From contig PQAF01000029.1 of NCBI GenBank assembly GCA_003105015.1, positions 79,993 through 143,992 of the forward strand: a stretch of DNA of 64,000 nt, read 5' to 3'. This DNA comes from Rhodocyclales bacterium. GTDB lineage: Bacteria > Pseudomonadota > Gammaproteobacteria > Burkholderiales > Rhodocyclaceae. Positions 1-10,184 of this stretch are shown here, piece after piece (within the stretch, counting starts at the first letter, position 1; each line of letters starts with the position of its first letter). The position numbers and the translations under genes are program-made. The notes below the pieces were generated by a model. It searched no databases, had not been told where the DNA came from, and saw only the letters and a list, made by a program, of their open reading frames with translations.

Positions 1-1390
<1,390 letters not shown>

Positions 1391-1433
1391 TTAATTTCGC
1401 AAAGCATTAAAATTCATGGGGGTAATGCGAGCC

Positions 1434-1447
1434 TTGATTTGGGTCAA
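1434..1447. promoter_or_regulatory. FNR/Dnr-type box upstream of nirS1
   Basis: TTGAT-TTGG-GTCAA matches the FNR/Dnr consensus TTGAT-N4-ATCAA at 9 of 10 positions. Its centre is about 80 bp before the nirS1 ATG, in the nirI-nirS1 gap. A box of this type before nirS fits anaerobic or NO-dependent activation. Confidence 0.7.
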
Positions 1448-1466
1448 GATGGGTGCGTTTAACTCT

Positions 1467-1480
1467 TTGATATTTCTCAA
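1467..1480. promoter_or_regulatory. Second FNR/Dnr-type box upstream of nirS1
   Basis: TTGAT-ATTT-CTCAA matches the FNR/Dnr consensus at 8 of 10 positions, 20 bp upstream of the stronger box. A weaker third match, ATGAC-TTTT-ATCAA at 1490-1503, overlaps the stop codon of the NirI-type gene. Confidence 0.45.
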
Positions 1481-1499
1481 TATTTGCGTATGACTTTTA

Positions 1500-3329
1500 T
1501 CAAGGTTTACTCGCACCTTCCATGCCGGTCGCATTGTCTTCAGAGACAACCATGGGCCTTAAAGGGTTATTGGCCCCCGCTTCCTGGCCACGCACCAACT
1601 GCTGTTCGCGGCGCTTGCGCCGGTCGATCAAAGGCAGGCAGACCTTGTCGTTGTAGTAGATGACCTGGCAGTCCAGGCAGTAATGGCATTCGTTGGCGTT
1701 GATCTCGCCGGTCGGTCGGACGGCCCGCACCGAACAGCGGTTGGCGCATACCTGGCAGGGCTTGCCGCATTCCTTGCGCCGCCGCAGCCACCATTCGAAC
1801 AGCCGGAAGCGTCCGGGAATGGCCAGCGCCGCGCCCAGCGGACAGAGGTATTTGCAGTAGAACTTGCGGTTCACCGCCGCCAGTCCGATCAGTGCGATCG
1901 CGTAGAGAACGTATTCCCACTCCCGCTGGAAGCGCATGGCGATGACCGTCTTGAACGGCTCGATCTCGGCGTACCAGGCGGCCTGGGCGATCGATTGCAG
2001 GGAGACACCGAACAGCAGGATCAGGACGATGTACTTGAGCGCGACCAGCCGCTCATGGACGGCGTCGCTGAACTCGATCTCCGGCAGCTTCAGCTTGCGC
2101 GCCGCGATCAGGATCAGCTCCTGCAGGGCGCCGAACGGGCACAGCCAGCCGCAGTAGACGCCGCGCCCCCACAGCAGCAGGGTCATGGCGACGAAGGACC
2201 AGAGGATGAACAGCATCGGATCGATGAGGAAATGCTCCCAGCGGAAGCCGCTCATGACGGAACCGGTGAACGTCAGCACGTTGATCACCGACAGCTGGGC
2301 AAGGCCGTACCAGCCGATGAAGAACAGGGTGTAGACGTGGAAGGCGTTGCGGACGTAGTTCAGCAGGTTCGGATGACGCGCCAGCCAATCCTGGAAGATC
2401 AGGATGGTGAACAGCACCGCCAGCCCCACCACCAGGACGCCGATCTCGAAAGAACGGTTCTGCCAGATGGCGATCCAGACCGGCTCCTCCTGCGGCGGCG
2501 TCCACGTGCCCGGCTTCGCCGGCGGAGGCGAGATGGTCTGCGGGGGAAATTCGGGCGAGAGCGGCACTGCGCCGTGCACCGGGCGCGGGATCGCAGCCGG
2601 TTTCCTTTCCTGGCCGGCGGCTTTCGTCCGCGTCTCGGCCGCAGTCGCCGCCGCGGCCGGCGGGGTTGCCGCCTTCGGCCGGGCCTCCGGCACTGGGGCG
2701 GCATCCGGGACCGCAGGAGAAGCCGGGGTTGCCACGCCGCGCGCGGGAACCGCTGCTGCCGACGCCGGCGCTGCTGCGGATGCCTCATTGGATGGCGGCG
2801 GCAGGCCGGGATGGCGAATGCCGCGCGCCTCGGCCACCGTCCTGGCCGAACGCATCACCGTGGCATTCTCGACCATGACGGTGATGGTGGCGCCGGTGAT
2901 GCCGTCGATGGCGACGTGGCCCGGACGGCCTGCGCCGACGATGACCTTGTCGAAGGCGGACTTGCCCTCGTATTGGGCGACGTAGCGGTTGAGCCGCTCC
3001 GGCGTGATGCCGACGGCGAGGATCGGCTCGTCGTGATTGACGATGGCCAGGCCGGCGATGCGCCCCTCGAGATCGAGGCCGACCATGGTGTTGATCGGCT
3101 TGCCGGAATAGGCCGGAATGCGCAGCACGTCTTCGGTGAGAAAGATATAACCGATCGGCTTGCCGCCCTTGTAGACGGCGGCGGAGGGCGGCGTGCCTTC
3201 GAATCCGCCGTAGGCCTCGGCATCGGGGAAGATGCTGCGCACCTGCGGATAGACGGCAGGCAGGTCGGCGGCCTGCGCCATGCCAAAGCCCAGCACCACA
3301 ACACACAAGCAGAACAGCCGCGCGATCAA
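1500..3329 (-). CDS. nirI: NirI/NosR-family membrane flavo-iron-sulfur protein
   Basis: Membrane-bound redox protein of the NosR/NirI family, needed in known denitrifiers for expression or electron supply of nitrous oxide or nitrite reductase. The 609 residues hold a signal peptide (1-20), a periplasmic FMN-binding domain (about 70-170, with the GATIT flavin-attachment motif), an Ala/Pro-rich linker (about 180-275) and several membrane helices. The helices carry two CxxxCP motifs (CGWLCPFGA, CKYLCPLGA). A C-terminal polyferredoxin-like part has CGKPCQVC and CHYCLDC. The start is TTG at 3329, preceded by TGAGG; no upstream ATG exists, and the next internal ATG would remove the signal peptide. 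The context next to nirS argues for NirI rather than NosR. It lies between the cupredoxin and nirS1 on the same strand. Confidence 0.85.
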   Translation of the reverse strand: MIARLFCLCVVVLGFGMAQAADLPAVYPQVRSIFPDAEAYGGFEGTPPSAAVYKGGKPIGYIFLTEDVLRIPAYSGKPINTMVGLDLEGRIAGLAIVNHDEPILAVGITPERLNRYVAQYEGKSAFDKVIVGAGRPGHVAIDGITGATITVMVENATVMRSARTVAEARGIRHPGLPPPSNEASAAAPASAAAVPARGVATPASPAVPDAAPVPEARPKAATPPAAAATAAETRTKAAGQERKPAAIPRPVHGAVPLSPEFPPQTISPPPAKPGTWTPPQEEPVWIAIWQNRSFEIGVLVVGLAVLFTILIFQDWLARHPNLLNYVRNAFHVYTLFFIGWYGLAQLSVINVLTFTGSVMSGFRWEHFLIDPMLFILWSFVAMTLLLWGRGVYCGWLCPFGALQELILIAARKLKLPEIEFSDAVHERLVALKYIVLILLFGVSLQSIAQAAWYAEIEPFKTVIAMRFQREWEYVLYAIALIGLAAVNRKFYCKYLCPLGAALAIPGRFRLFEWWLRRRKECGKPCQVCANRCSVRAVRPTGEINANECHYCLDCQVIYYNDKVCLPLIDRRKRREQQLVRGQEAGANNPLRPMVVSEDNATGMEGASKP

Positions 3330-3401
3330 AATAACCTCAGCAGGTTGCCGGGATTCCAGCCCGATTGCCGGCGGAGTGTATCGGGATTGCCTGCAAAAAA
3401 C

Positions 3402-3423
3402 AAAAGCCGCAGACGCGGCTTTT
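3402..3423 (-). terminator. Intrinsic terminator after the cupredoxin gene
   Basis: Nine-base stem AAAAGCCGC / GCGGCTTTT with an AGAC loop. Read on the minus strand it is followed by TTTTGTTTTTT. It lies between the cupredoxin stop codon and the NirI-type gene, so nirI probably needs its own promoter or read-through. Confidence 0.75.
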
Positions 3424-3444
3424 GATCAGGTTTGAAGCAGTTGG

Positions 3445-3780
3445 TTATTCGGTCACTTCGACTCTGCCCTTCATTTCGGGGTGCGGCCCGCAAGTGTAGG
3501 GATAGCTTCCCGGCTTGTCGAACACGCGCTGCCAGGATTCGCCGGGGAATATCCGCTCCGACTCGAAACCGCCCGGCCCGGTGAACAGGATCGAATGGCT
3601 GGTGCGCTTTTCGTTGTTGGTCCACTTCACCGTGGTGCCGGCCCTGACCTTCAGTTCCGCGGGATCGTACTTGTACTCCCTGATGCCGACTTCAGCCGTC
3701 TGCGCCGATGCCGGCCAGGGCAGCATGGCCAGAAAAGTCAGTGCGCAGGGGACGGCGAGCAAGCGGATCGGCTTTCGCAT
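3445..3780 (-). CDS. Periplasmic cupredoxin (plastocyanin/azurin-like blue copper protein)
   Basis: Small type 1 copper electron carrier, 111 residues with a signal peptide of about 27 (cleavage near ASAQ-T). The fold signature includes HSILF, giving the first His ligand, and a C-terminal CGPHPEMKG that supplies Cys, His and Met. These are the four ligands of a blue copper site. The start ATG at 3780 has a strong AGGAGG. Its place in the nir cluster suggests it delivers electrons to cytochrome cd1 or takes part in copper-dependent electron flow. A strong terminator hairpin ends only a few bases before its ribosome-binding site. One copy of the recurring AAAGTCAGT 9-mer lies in the signal-peptide codons. 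Confidence 0.85.
   Translation of the reverse strand: MRKPIRLLAVPCALTFLAMLPWPASAQTAEVGIREYKYDPAELKVRAGTTVKWTNNEKRTSHSILFTGPGGFESERIFPGESWQRVFDKPGSYPYTCGPHPEMKGRVEVTE
3734..3742 (+). repeat. AAAGTCAGT 9-mer, copy 1
   Basis: Exact copy inside the cupredoxin signal-peptide coding region, where the reverse complement encodes Ala-Leu-Thr-Phe. Confidence 0.8.
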
Positions 3781-3796
3781 GTGGCACCTCCTGTCA

Positions 3797-3827
3797 AAAA
3801 AAAACGGGGAGCTTCCGCTCCCCGTTT
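3797..3827 (-). terminator. Strong intrinsic terminator / attenuator between c-552 and cupredoxin genes
   Basis: Perfect 8-bp stem CGGGGAGC / GCTCCCCG (3805-3812 and 3817-3824) with a 4-base loop. On the minus strand it is followed by a run of nine T. It terminates the nirS2-nirT-c552 transcript. The T tract ends directly before the cupredoxin Shine-Dalgarno, leaving no room for a separate promoter between them. Confidence 0.88.
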
Positions 3828-3865
3828 GTTTGCCTTTCGCCGGGAGAGTTCCCGGAGCCATGCGT

Positions 3866-4729
3866 TTACTGCTTGGCCGCGGTGATGTCGGCCTTGGCGT
3901 CGATGCCCAGCGTGTAGCCGAGCGAGACATGATGGAAACGGCCGCTGGTGTGGTCGTCATGGATGGCGAAGCCGATGTTGTAGGTCTTGCCCGCCGCCAT
4001 GGCGATGTCGCCCTCGCCGCCGGCAAGCTTGCGGGTGAAGGTGACGACCCACTCGTCGCCCTTCTTCTCGCCCTTGGCCTCGACCAGGGCCTTGCCGCCG
4101 TCCATGACGCGCTTGTCGGCGACGTAGCCGTCGTGCTTGGCGCCCTTGCTGGTCCACTGGATCAGGTCGTAGAACTTGCCGCCTTTGACGTCGCCGCCGG
4201 TGACGTACTTGGTCTTCTTGTCGTCCTTGCCGTCGGGCATGGTTCGGGCGTCCTGGTGGCAGGTCTCCCAGCAGCCGGAGAGGTTGGCGCGCTCGATCTT
4301 GTTGTCCTCGAACATCACCGCCAGCTTGACCGCGTTGTCCTTGTCCATCTTCTCGCCGCCACCGGCAGGCTGCTTCCAGGAGAAGCGCAGGTACAGGTTA
4401 GTGCCGTCATGCGCGGCCTGCACCGTGACGGGAATCGAGCCGGCCTTGCCCTTGATCGGCTTCGGTTCGATCTTCTGGCCGGTGACCATCTTCTTGCCCA
4501 TGTCGGCGGCTTCCTCGTCGTGGCAGGCCGCGCAGGTCTCGCCCTTGCGCAAACCCTTGGCGCCGCCATGCTCGGTACCCTTGGTGATCCATTCGATCGG
4601 GGAGACGCCCGGATAGAAGATGGTGATCTTCTTGCCCGGCGCCTTGCTCCAGTCGGGGGCGGCCATCGCGGCGCCCGCACCCAATGCGAACACCAGGCCG
4701 ACGGCGGAAGCGGTGATCAGTTTTTGCAT
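3866..4729 (-). CDS. Dihaem cytochrome c-552 (NirB type of Pseudomonas stutzeri nir clusters)
   Basis: Periplasmic c-type cytochrome of the ethylbenzene-dehydrogenase-like haem domain family, 287 residues. A signal peptide ends near AMA-AP. The first haem motif is CAACH. A second possible site reads C-W-E-T-C-H, with three residues between the cysteines instead of two. The remainder is the beta-rich domain (for example NIGFAIHDDHTSGRFHHVS). The start ATG 4729 follows AAGGAG by six bases. The order nirS-nirT-c552 copies the nirSTB arrangement of P. stutzeri, where this protein is called NirB; it is unrelated to the NADH-nitrite reductase subunit of the same name. It probably accepts electrons from NirT or the quinol pool for cd1. 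Confidence 0.8.
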   Translation of the reverse strand: MQKLITASAVGLVFALGAGAAMAAPDWSKAPGKKITIFYPGVSPIEWITKGTEHGGAKGLRKGETCAACHDEEAADMGKKMVTGQKIEPKPIKGKAGSIPVTVQAAHDGTNLYLRFSWKQPAGGGEKMDKDNAVKLAVMFEDNKIERANLSGCWETCHQDARTMPDGKDDKKTKYVTGGDVKGGKFYDLIQWTSKGAKHDGYVADKRVMDGGKALVEAKGEKKGDEWVVTFTRKLAGGEGDIAMAAGKTYNIGFAIHDDHTSGRFHHVSLGYTLGIDAKADITAAKQ

Positions 4730-4803
4730 GGTCAACTCCTTGGTTACAGGTAAATCGGCTATTCAAGTATAAAACGAATCGAAATCCCGGAAGATGACAG
4801 GCC

Positions 4804-5400
4804 TTACTCCTCGTCGTCTTCCTTCATGCCCTTCGGCTTCTGGTGGGCGATGCCCTTGTGGCAGTCGATGCAGGTCTCGCCGTCGCGCTGCGCCAGTTCG
4901 TGCTGCTTCCTCGCCCGCGGCTTCTGCACCTCGCTGTTCATGCCATCGAAGCTGTGGCAGTTGCGGCACTCGCGCGAGTCCGACGCCTTCATGCGCCGCC
5001 ACTCGTTCTCCGCCAGTTCCAGACGCTTGGCCTCGAACTTCTCCGGCGTGTCGATGGTGCCCATCGCCTTGCCGTAGAGCTCCTTCGTGGCCTGGATCTT
5101 GCGCGCCACCTTGTGCACCCAGTCCTTCGGCACGTGGCAGTCGGAGCAGATGGCGCGCACGCCGGTGCGGTTCTGGTAGTGGATGGTCTTCTTGTACTCC
5201 TGGTAGACCGTGTCGCGCATCTCGTGGCAGGAGATGCAGAACTCCAGCGTGTTGGTCGCCTCCATCGCGGTGTTGAAACCGCCCCAGAAGACGATGCCGG
5301 AGAAGAAGCCGACCACCAGCAGGGTCAGCAGGGAGTATTTGGCAGTGGGCTGGCGCAGCCGGCGCCAGAGGCCGCCCTTGGAAGAATTCGCGTCGGACAT
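4804..5400 (-). CDS. nirT: NapC/NirT-type tetrahaem quinol-oxidising cytochrome c
   Basis: Membrane-anchored tetrahaem cytochrome that oxidises quinol and passes electrons to periplasmic reductases. The 198 residues hold one N-terminal anchor helix (about residues 21-41) and four CxxCH motifs (CISCH, CSDCH, CRNCH, CIDCH), the full set for the family. The tail is acidic. The ATG at 5400 lacks an obvious Shine-Dalgarno. It lies 83 bp after nirS2 on the same strand and 74 bp before the c-552 gene. The likely role is electron supply from the quinol pool to c-552 and NirS. The neighbouring nir genes favour NirT over NapC. Confidence 0.9.
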   Translation of the reverse strand: MSDANSSKGGLWRRLRQPTAKYSLLTLLVVGFFSGIVFWGGFNTAMEATNTLEFCISCHEMRDTVYQEYKKTIHYQNRTGVRAICSDCHVPKDWVHKVARKIQATKELYGKAMGTIDTPEKFEAKRLELAENEWRRMKASDSRECRNCHSFDGMNSEVQKPRARKQHELAQRDGETCIDCHKGIAHQKPKGMKEDDEE

Positions 5401-5440
5401 GGATCAGTCCAATTCAAAAAGACTCGGTCCCAACAAACAC

Positions 5441-5461
5441 CCGGGGGCGCTGGGCCCCCGG
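5441..5461 (-). other. GC-rich hairpin between nirS2 and nirT
   Basis: Perfect 8-bp stem CCGGGGGC / GCCCCCGG with a 5-base loop, followed on the minus strand by TGTTTGTTG. It lacks a true U tract, so it is more likely a message-stabilising or partial-termination hairpin that lowers nirT relative to nirS2. Confidence 0.5.
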
Positions 5462-5483
5462 TATGTCTTGCTGCTTGCTGCGA

Positions 5484-7187
5484 TCAGTAGATATCGTGCT
5501 GCGTGTTGTAGACGTTGAACTTGCCGGTCGGGGTGATCATCTTCGGATCGGTGATCACCTTCTTCACAGCGAGCGTCTTGTCGTCATACACCACGATGGC
5601 CGACTGGTCGGTCTTGCCGCCCCAGAGGGAGATCCACACCTCGCTGCCATCGGCGCTGTACTCGGGATGCACGGCGCGCTTGATGGCCTTGGTTTCCGGC
5701 AGGCCGGAATCCTTGGCGACGTTGATGATCTTCTTCGGCTTGGACAGGTCCGCCATGTCCCACACCGCCACGGATTCGGCAAGCGCCTTCTCCGGGTTCT
5801 GCGGCGCGTCCGCCCAGAAATGCTTGGACTTCGGATGGGTCTTGACGAACAGGTTGCCCGGCACGTGCTTCATCTCCTGGACGACCTTCCAGTTGTACTG
5901 CTTGAACTGCTTGTACTTCGGATTTTCGGACGGGGTGCTGATCAGCGTCACGACGTCGGCGCCGAGGTGGCCGGTCGCCCAGACGGGGCCGAACTTCGGA
6001 TGCACGAAGTTGGCGCCGCGGCCCGGGTGCGGGATCTTGGCGGTGTCGATCAGCGCGGCCAGCTTGCCGGTCTTGGTATCCACCGCGGCGATCTTGTTGG
6101 AGGCGTTGGCCGCCACCAGGAAGTAGCGCTTCGAGGCATCCCAGCCGCCGTCATGCAGGAACTTGGCCGACTCGATGGTGGTGGTCTTCAGGTTCTTGAT
6201 GTCGCTGTAGTCCACCAGCAGGATCTGGCCGGTTTCCTTGATGTTGACGACCCACTCCGGCTTGATCTCGGACGAGACGATCGAGGCCACGCGCGGCTCG
6301 GGGTGGTACTCGCCGTCCACCGTCATGCCACGGGTCGACACGACCTTGAGCGGCTTGAGAGTGTCGCCTTCCATGATCACGTACTGGGGCGGCCAGTAGG
6401 AGCCGGCGATGGCGTACTTGTCGTCGTAGCCCTTGAACTTGGAGGTGTCGACCGAACGCGCGTCGAAGCCGATCTTGAGTTCGGCAACCACGGCAGGCTT
6501 CTCCATCCACAGGTCGATCAGGCTGAGGCGGCCATCGCGGCCGATCACGTACACATAGCGGCCGGACTTCGACAGGCGGGAAATGTGCACCGCATAGCCG
6601 GTCTTGACAATGCTGCGGATATCCTTGGTGTCGCCGTCGATCAGGGCGACTTCGCCGGTATCGCGCAGGGTCACCGAGAACATGTTCTTCAGGTTGAACT
6701 TGTTCATCTGCTTGGTCGGACGATCCTTGACCGGCACGATCACCTTCCAGGAGTCCATGGTCTCCTTGAAGCTGTACTCGGGCGGCACATCCGGGGTGGT
6801 CTGGATGTACTTCGCCATCAGGGCGATCTCTTCCTTGGTCAGGATGTCGTCGAAGTTCACCATGCCGCCTTCGGTGCCGTAGCCGATGATCTTTTCGAGA
6901 CGATTCTGGCCGAGCTTCAGCGTGCCGCCTTCCTGAGTCGAGCCGTCGGGCAGCTTCTTGCTCCAGTGGGGCTCGAGGTTCTTGCCCGTCGCACCCTTGC
7001 GCAGCACGCCGTGGCAGCCGGCGCAGCGCTCGAAGTAAATCTTCTTGGCAGCCGCCTTTTCATCGGCCGTCAGCGTGGGGGCCGCAGCCGGCGCCTGCTG
7101 CGCGAAGGCGACATTGCACAAGCCGGCCACCGCCAGAGGCAGCGCCGCCAGACGCAGGGAACCGGAAATCGAGTTGCGCTTCTTCAT
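5484..7187 (-). CDS. nirS: Cytochrome cd1 nitrite reductase NirS, paralogue 2
   Basis: Periplasmic cytochrome cd1 of 567 residues with a 29-residue signal peptide (cleavage near AFA-QQ). The c-haem CAGCH is at residues 55-59. The d1 propeller keeps [33 protein letters not shown] and the C-terminal PTGKFNVYNTQHD. The haem c domain diverges from paralogue 1: after [10 protein letters not shown] it has a different and longer stretch and GGMVNF in place of GMPNW. The ATG at 7187 follows GGGAG; an upstream in-frame TTG would add 38 residues without signal-peptide character. A perfect FNR box lies about 108 bp upstream, and nirT and c-552 follow. It may have a distinct role or electron donor. Confidence 0.92.
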   Translation of the reverse strand: MKKRNSISGSLRLAALPLAVAGLCNVAFAQQAPAAAPTLTADEKAAAKKIYFERCAGCHGVLRKGATGKNLEPHWSKKLPDGSTQEGGTLKLGQNRLEKIIGYGTEGGMVNFDDILTKEEIALMAKYIQTTPDVPPEYSFKETMDSWKVIVPVKDRPTKQMNKFNLKNMFSVTLRDTGEVALIDGDTKDIRSIVKTGYAVHISRLSKSGRYVYVIGRDGRLSLIDLWMEKPAVVAELKIGFDARSVDTSKFKGYDDKYAIAGSYWPPQYVIMEGDTLKPLKVVSTRGMTVDGEYHPEPRVASIVSSEIKPEWVVNIKETGQILLVDYSDIKNLKTTTIESAKFLHDGGWDASKRYFLVAANASNKIAAVDTKTGKLAALIDTAKIPHPGRGANFVHPKFGPVWATGHLGADVVTLISTPSENPKYKQFKQYNWKVVQEMKHVPGNLFVKTHPKSKHFWADAPQNPEKALAESVAVWDMADLSKPKKIINVAKDSGLPETKAIKRAVHPEYSADGSEVWISLWGGKTDQSAIVVYDDKTLAVKKVITDPKMITPTGKFNVYNTQHDIY

Positions 7188-7287
7188 ACTTTTCTCCCTC
7201 AACGAAGAACCAGGTAAATGGAAAGAGCCCAAAAAATGTACGGTTTTTGTGCTGGGTGAAGATTCTGCCGAATAGGCCCTTGCTTCC

Positions 7288-7301
7288 TTGATTTTTATCA
7301 A
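7288..7301. promoter_or_regulatory. Perfect FNR/Dnr box upstream of nirS2
   Basis: TTGAT-TTTT-ATCAA is a full 10/10 match to the FNR/Dnr palindrome, centred about 107 bp before the nirS2 ATG in the gap to the tRNA gene. It is expected to activate the nirS2-nirT-c552 transcript under low oxygen or NO. Confidence 0.85.
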
Positions 7302-7395
7302 ACTAAACGCACGTCTGCGGCCAAACTGAGGCCATTCTCAGCATAGGTCAAGAAATGGATATTGCGAGAAGGAAAATTGATCGAAATCGAACTGC

Positions 7396-7482
7396 TGGTG
7401 CCGGGAGGGGGAATCGAACCCCCACAGTGTTGCCACCGGCGGATTTTGAGTCCGCTGCGTCTACCAATTCCGCCATCCCGGC
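7396..7482 (-). tRNA. tRNA-Leu (anticodon CAA)
   Basis: The 87-nt gene folds with acceptor stem GCCGGGA / TCCCGGC, discriminator A and encoded CCA at the 3' end. The anticodon loop CTCAAAA on stem GCGGA/TCCGC gives anticodon CAA, reading UUG. The long variable arm is typical of leucine tRNAs. It sits between the nirS2 regulatory region and queA. Confidence 0.95.
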
Positions 7483-7585
7483 ATGGGATGCGCCTTGCGG
7501 CGCTTTGAGGCGAACCCGCGTAGAATCACGGGCCGCGCAAAGAGCCGGCATTATCCCGCATCCGGCACCCTCGAATCAAACTTAA

Positions 7586-9714
<2,129 letters not shown>

Positions 9715-9777
9715 GCCGGGTCGAACGGCCGGGCTGTTATACTTTCGCGATTTTTCAAACCTCTCACGGAGACAAAC

Positions 9778-10107
9778 GTGCTGATTTCGAATGCCTGGGC
9801 GCAAGCTGCGCCTGCTGCCGGCGACGCGGCCGGCGGCCTGATGGGCATGCTGCCCATCCTCCTGATGTTCGTCGTCCTGTGGTTCCTCATGATCCGGCCG
9901 CAAATGAAGCGCGCCAAGGAGCACAAGGCCATGGTGGAGGCCATGCAGAAGGGCGACGAGGTGCTGACCAACGGCGGCATTGCAGGCCGCATCACCAAGG
10001 TGGGCGAAACCTACGTCGGCCTCGAGATCGCGGAGAACGTCGAGATTTCGATCCAGAAGAACGCCGTCACCGCCATCCTGCCCAAGGGCACCCTGAAAAC
10101 CTTGTGA
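9778..10107 (+). CDS. yajC: Sec translocon accessory subunit YajC
   Basis: Small inner-membrane partner of SecDF, 109 residues. One membrane helix (about 20-42) is followed by the typical RPQMKRAKEHKAM and a basic cytoplasmic domain with GDEVLTNGGIAGRI. The start is GTG at 9778, with GGAG nine bases upstream. A TATACT element at 9738-9743 could be a -10 box but has no convincing -35 partner. It is followed by secD and secF. Confidence 0.95.
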   Translation: MLISNAWAQAAPAAGDAAGGLMGMLPILLMFVVLWFLMIRPQMKRAKEHKAMVEAMQKGDEVLTNGGIAGRITKVGETYVGLEIAENVEISIQKNAVTAILPKGTLKTL

Positions 10108-10113
10108 GGGGCG

Positions 10114-10163
10114 AGGAGTGAGGCGCGGGGGGCCGCCCTCGCGCCGACATTCTCCTCACTCCT
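10114..10163. repeat. Inverted repeat between yajC and secD
   Basis: AGGAGTGAGG (10114-10123) and CCTCACTCCT (10154-10163) can form a 10-bp stem. The loop is GC-rich and has some further self-complementarity, and another CTCCTCAC follows before the secD start. It may be a degenerate intergenic repeat or an operon-internal hairpin that sets secD levels. Confidence 0.5.
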
Positions 10164-10184
10164 GACACCCCACTCCTCACGGAC

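Noticed and set aside
7348..7551. A 67-codon minus-strand frame with the text MAELVDAADSKSAGG
   Set aside because: This is the well-known false protein produced by reading through a tRNA-Leu gene.
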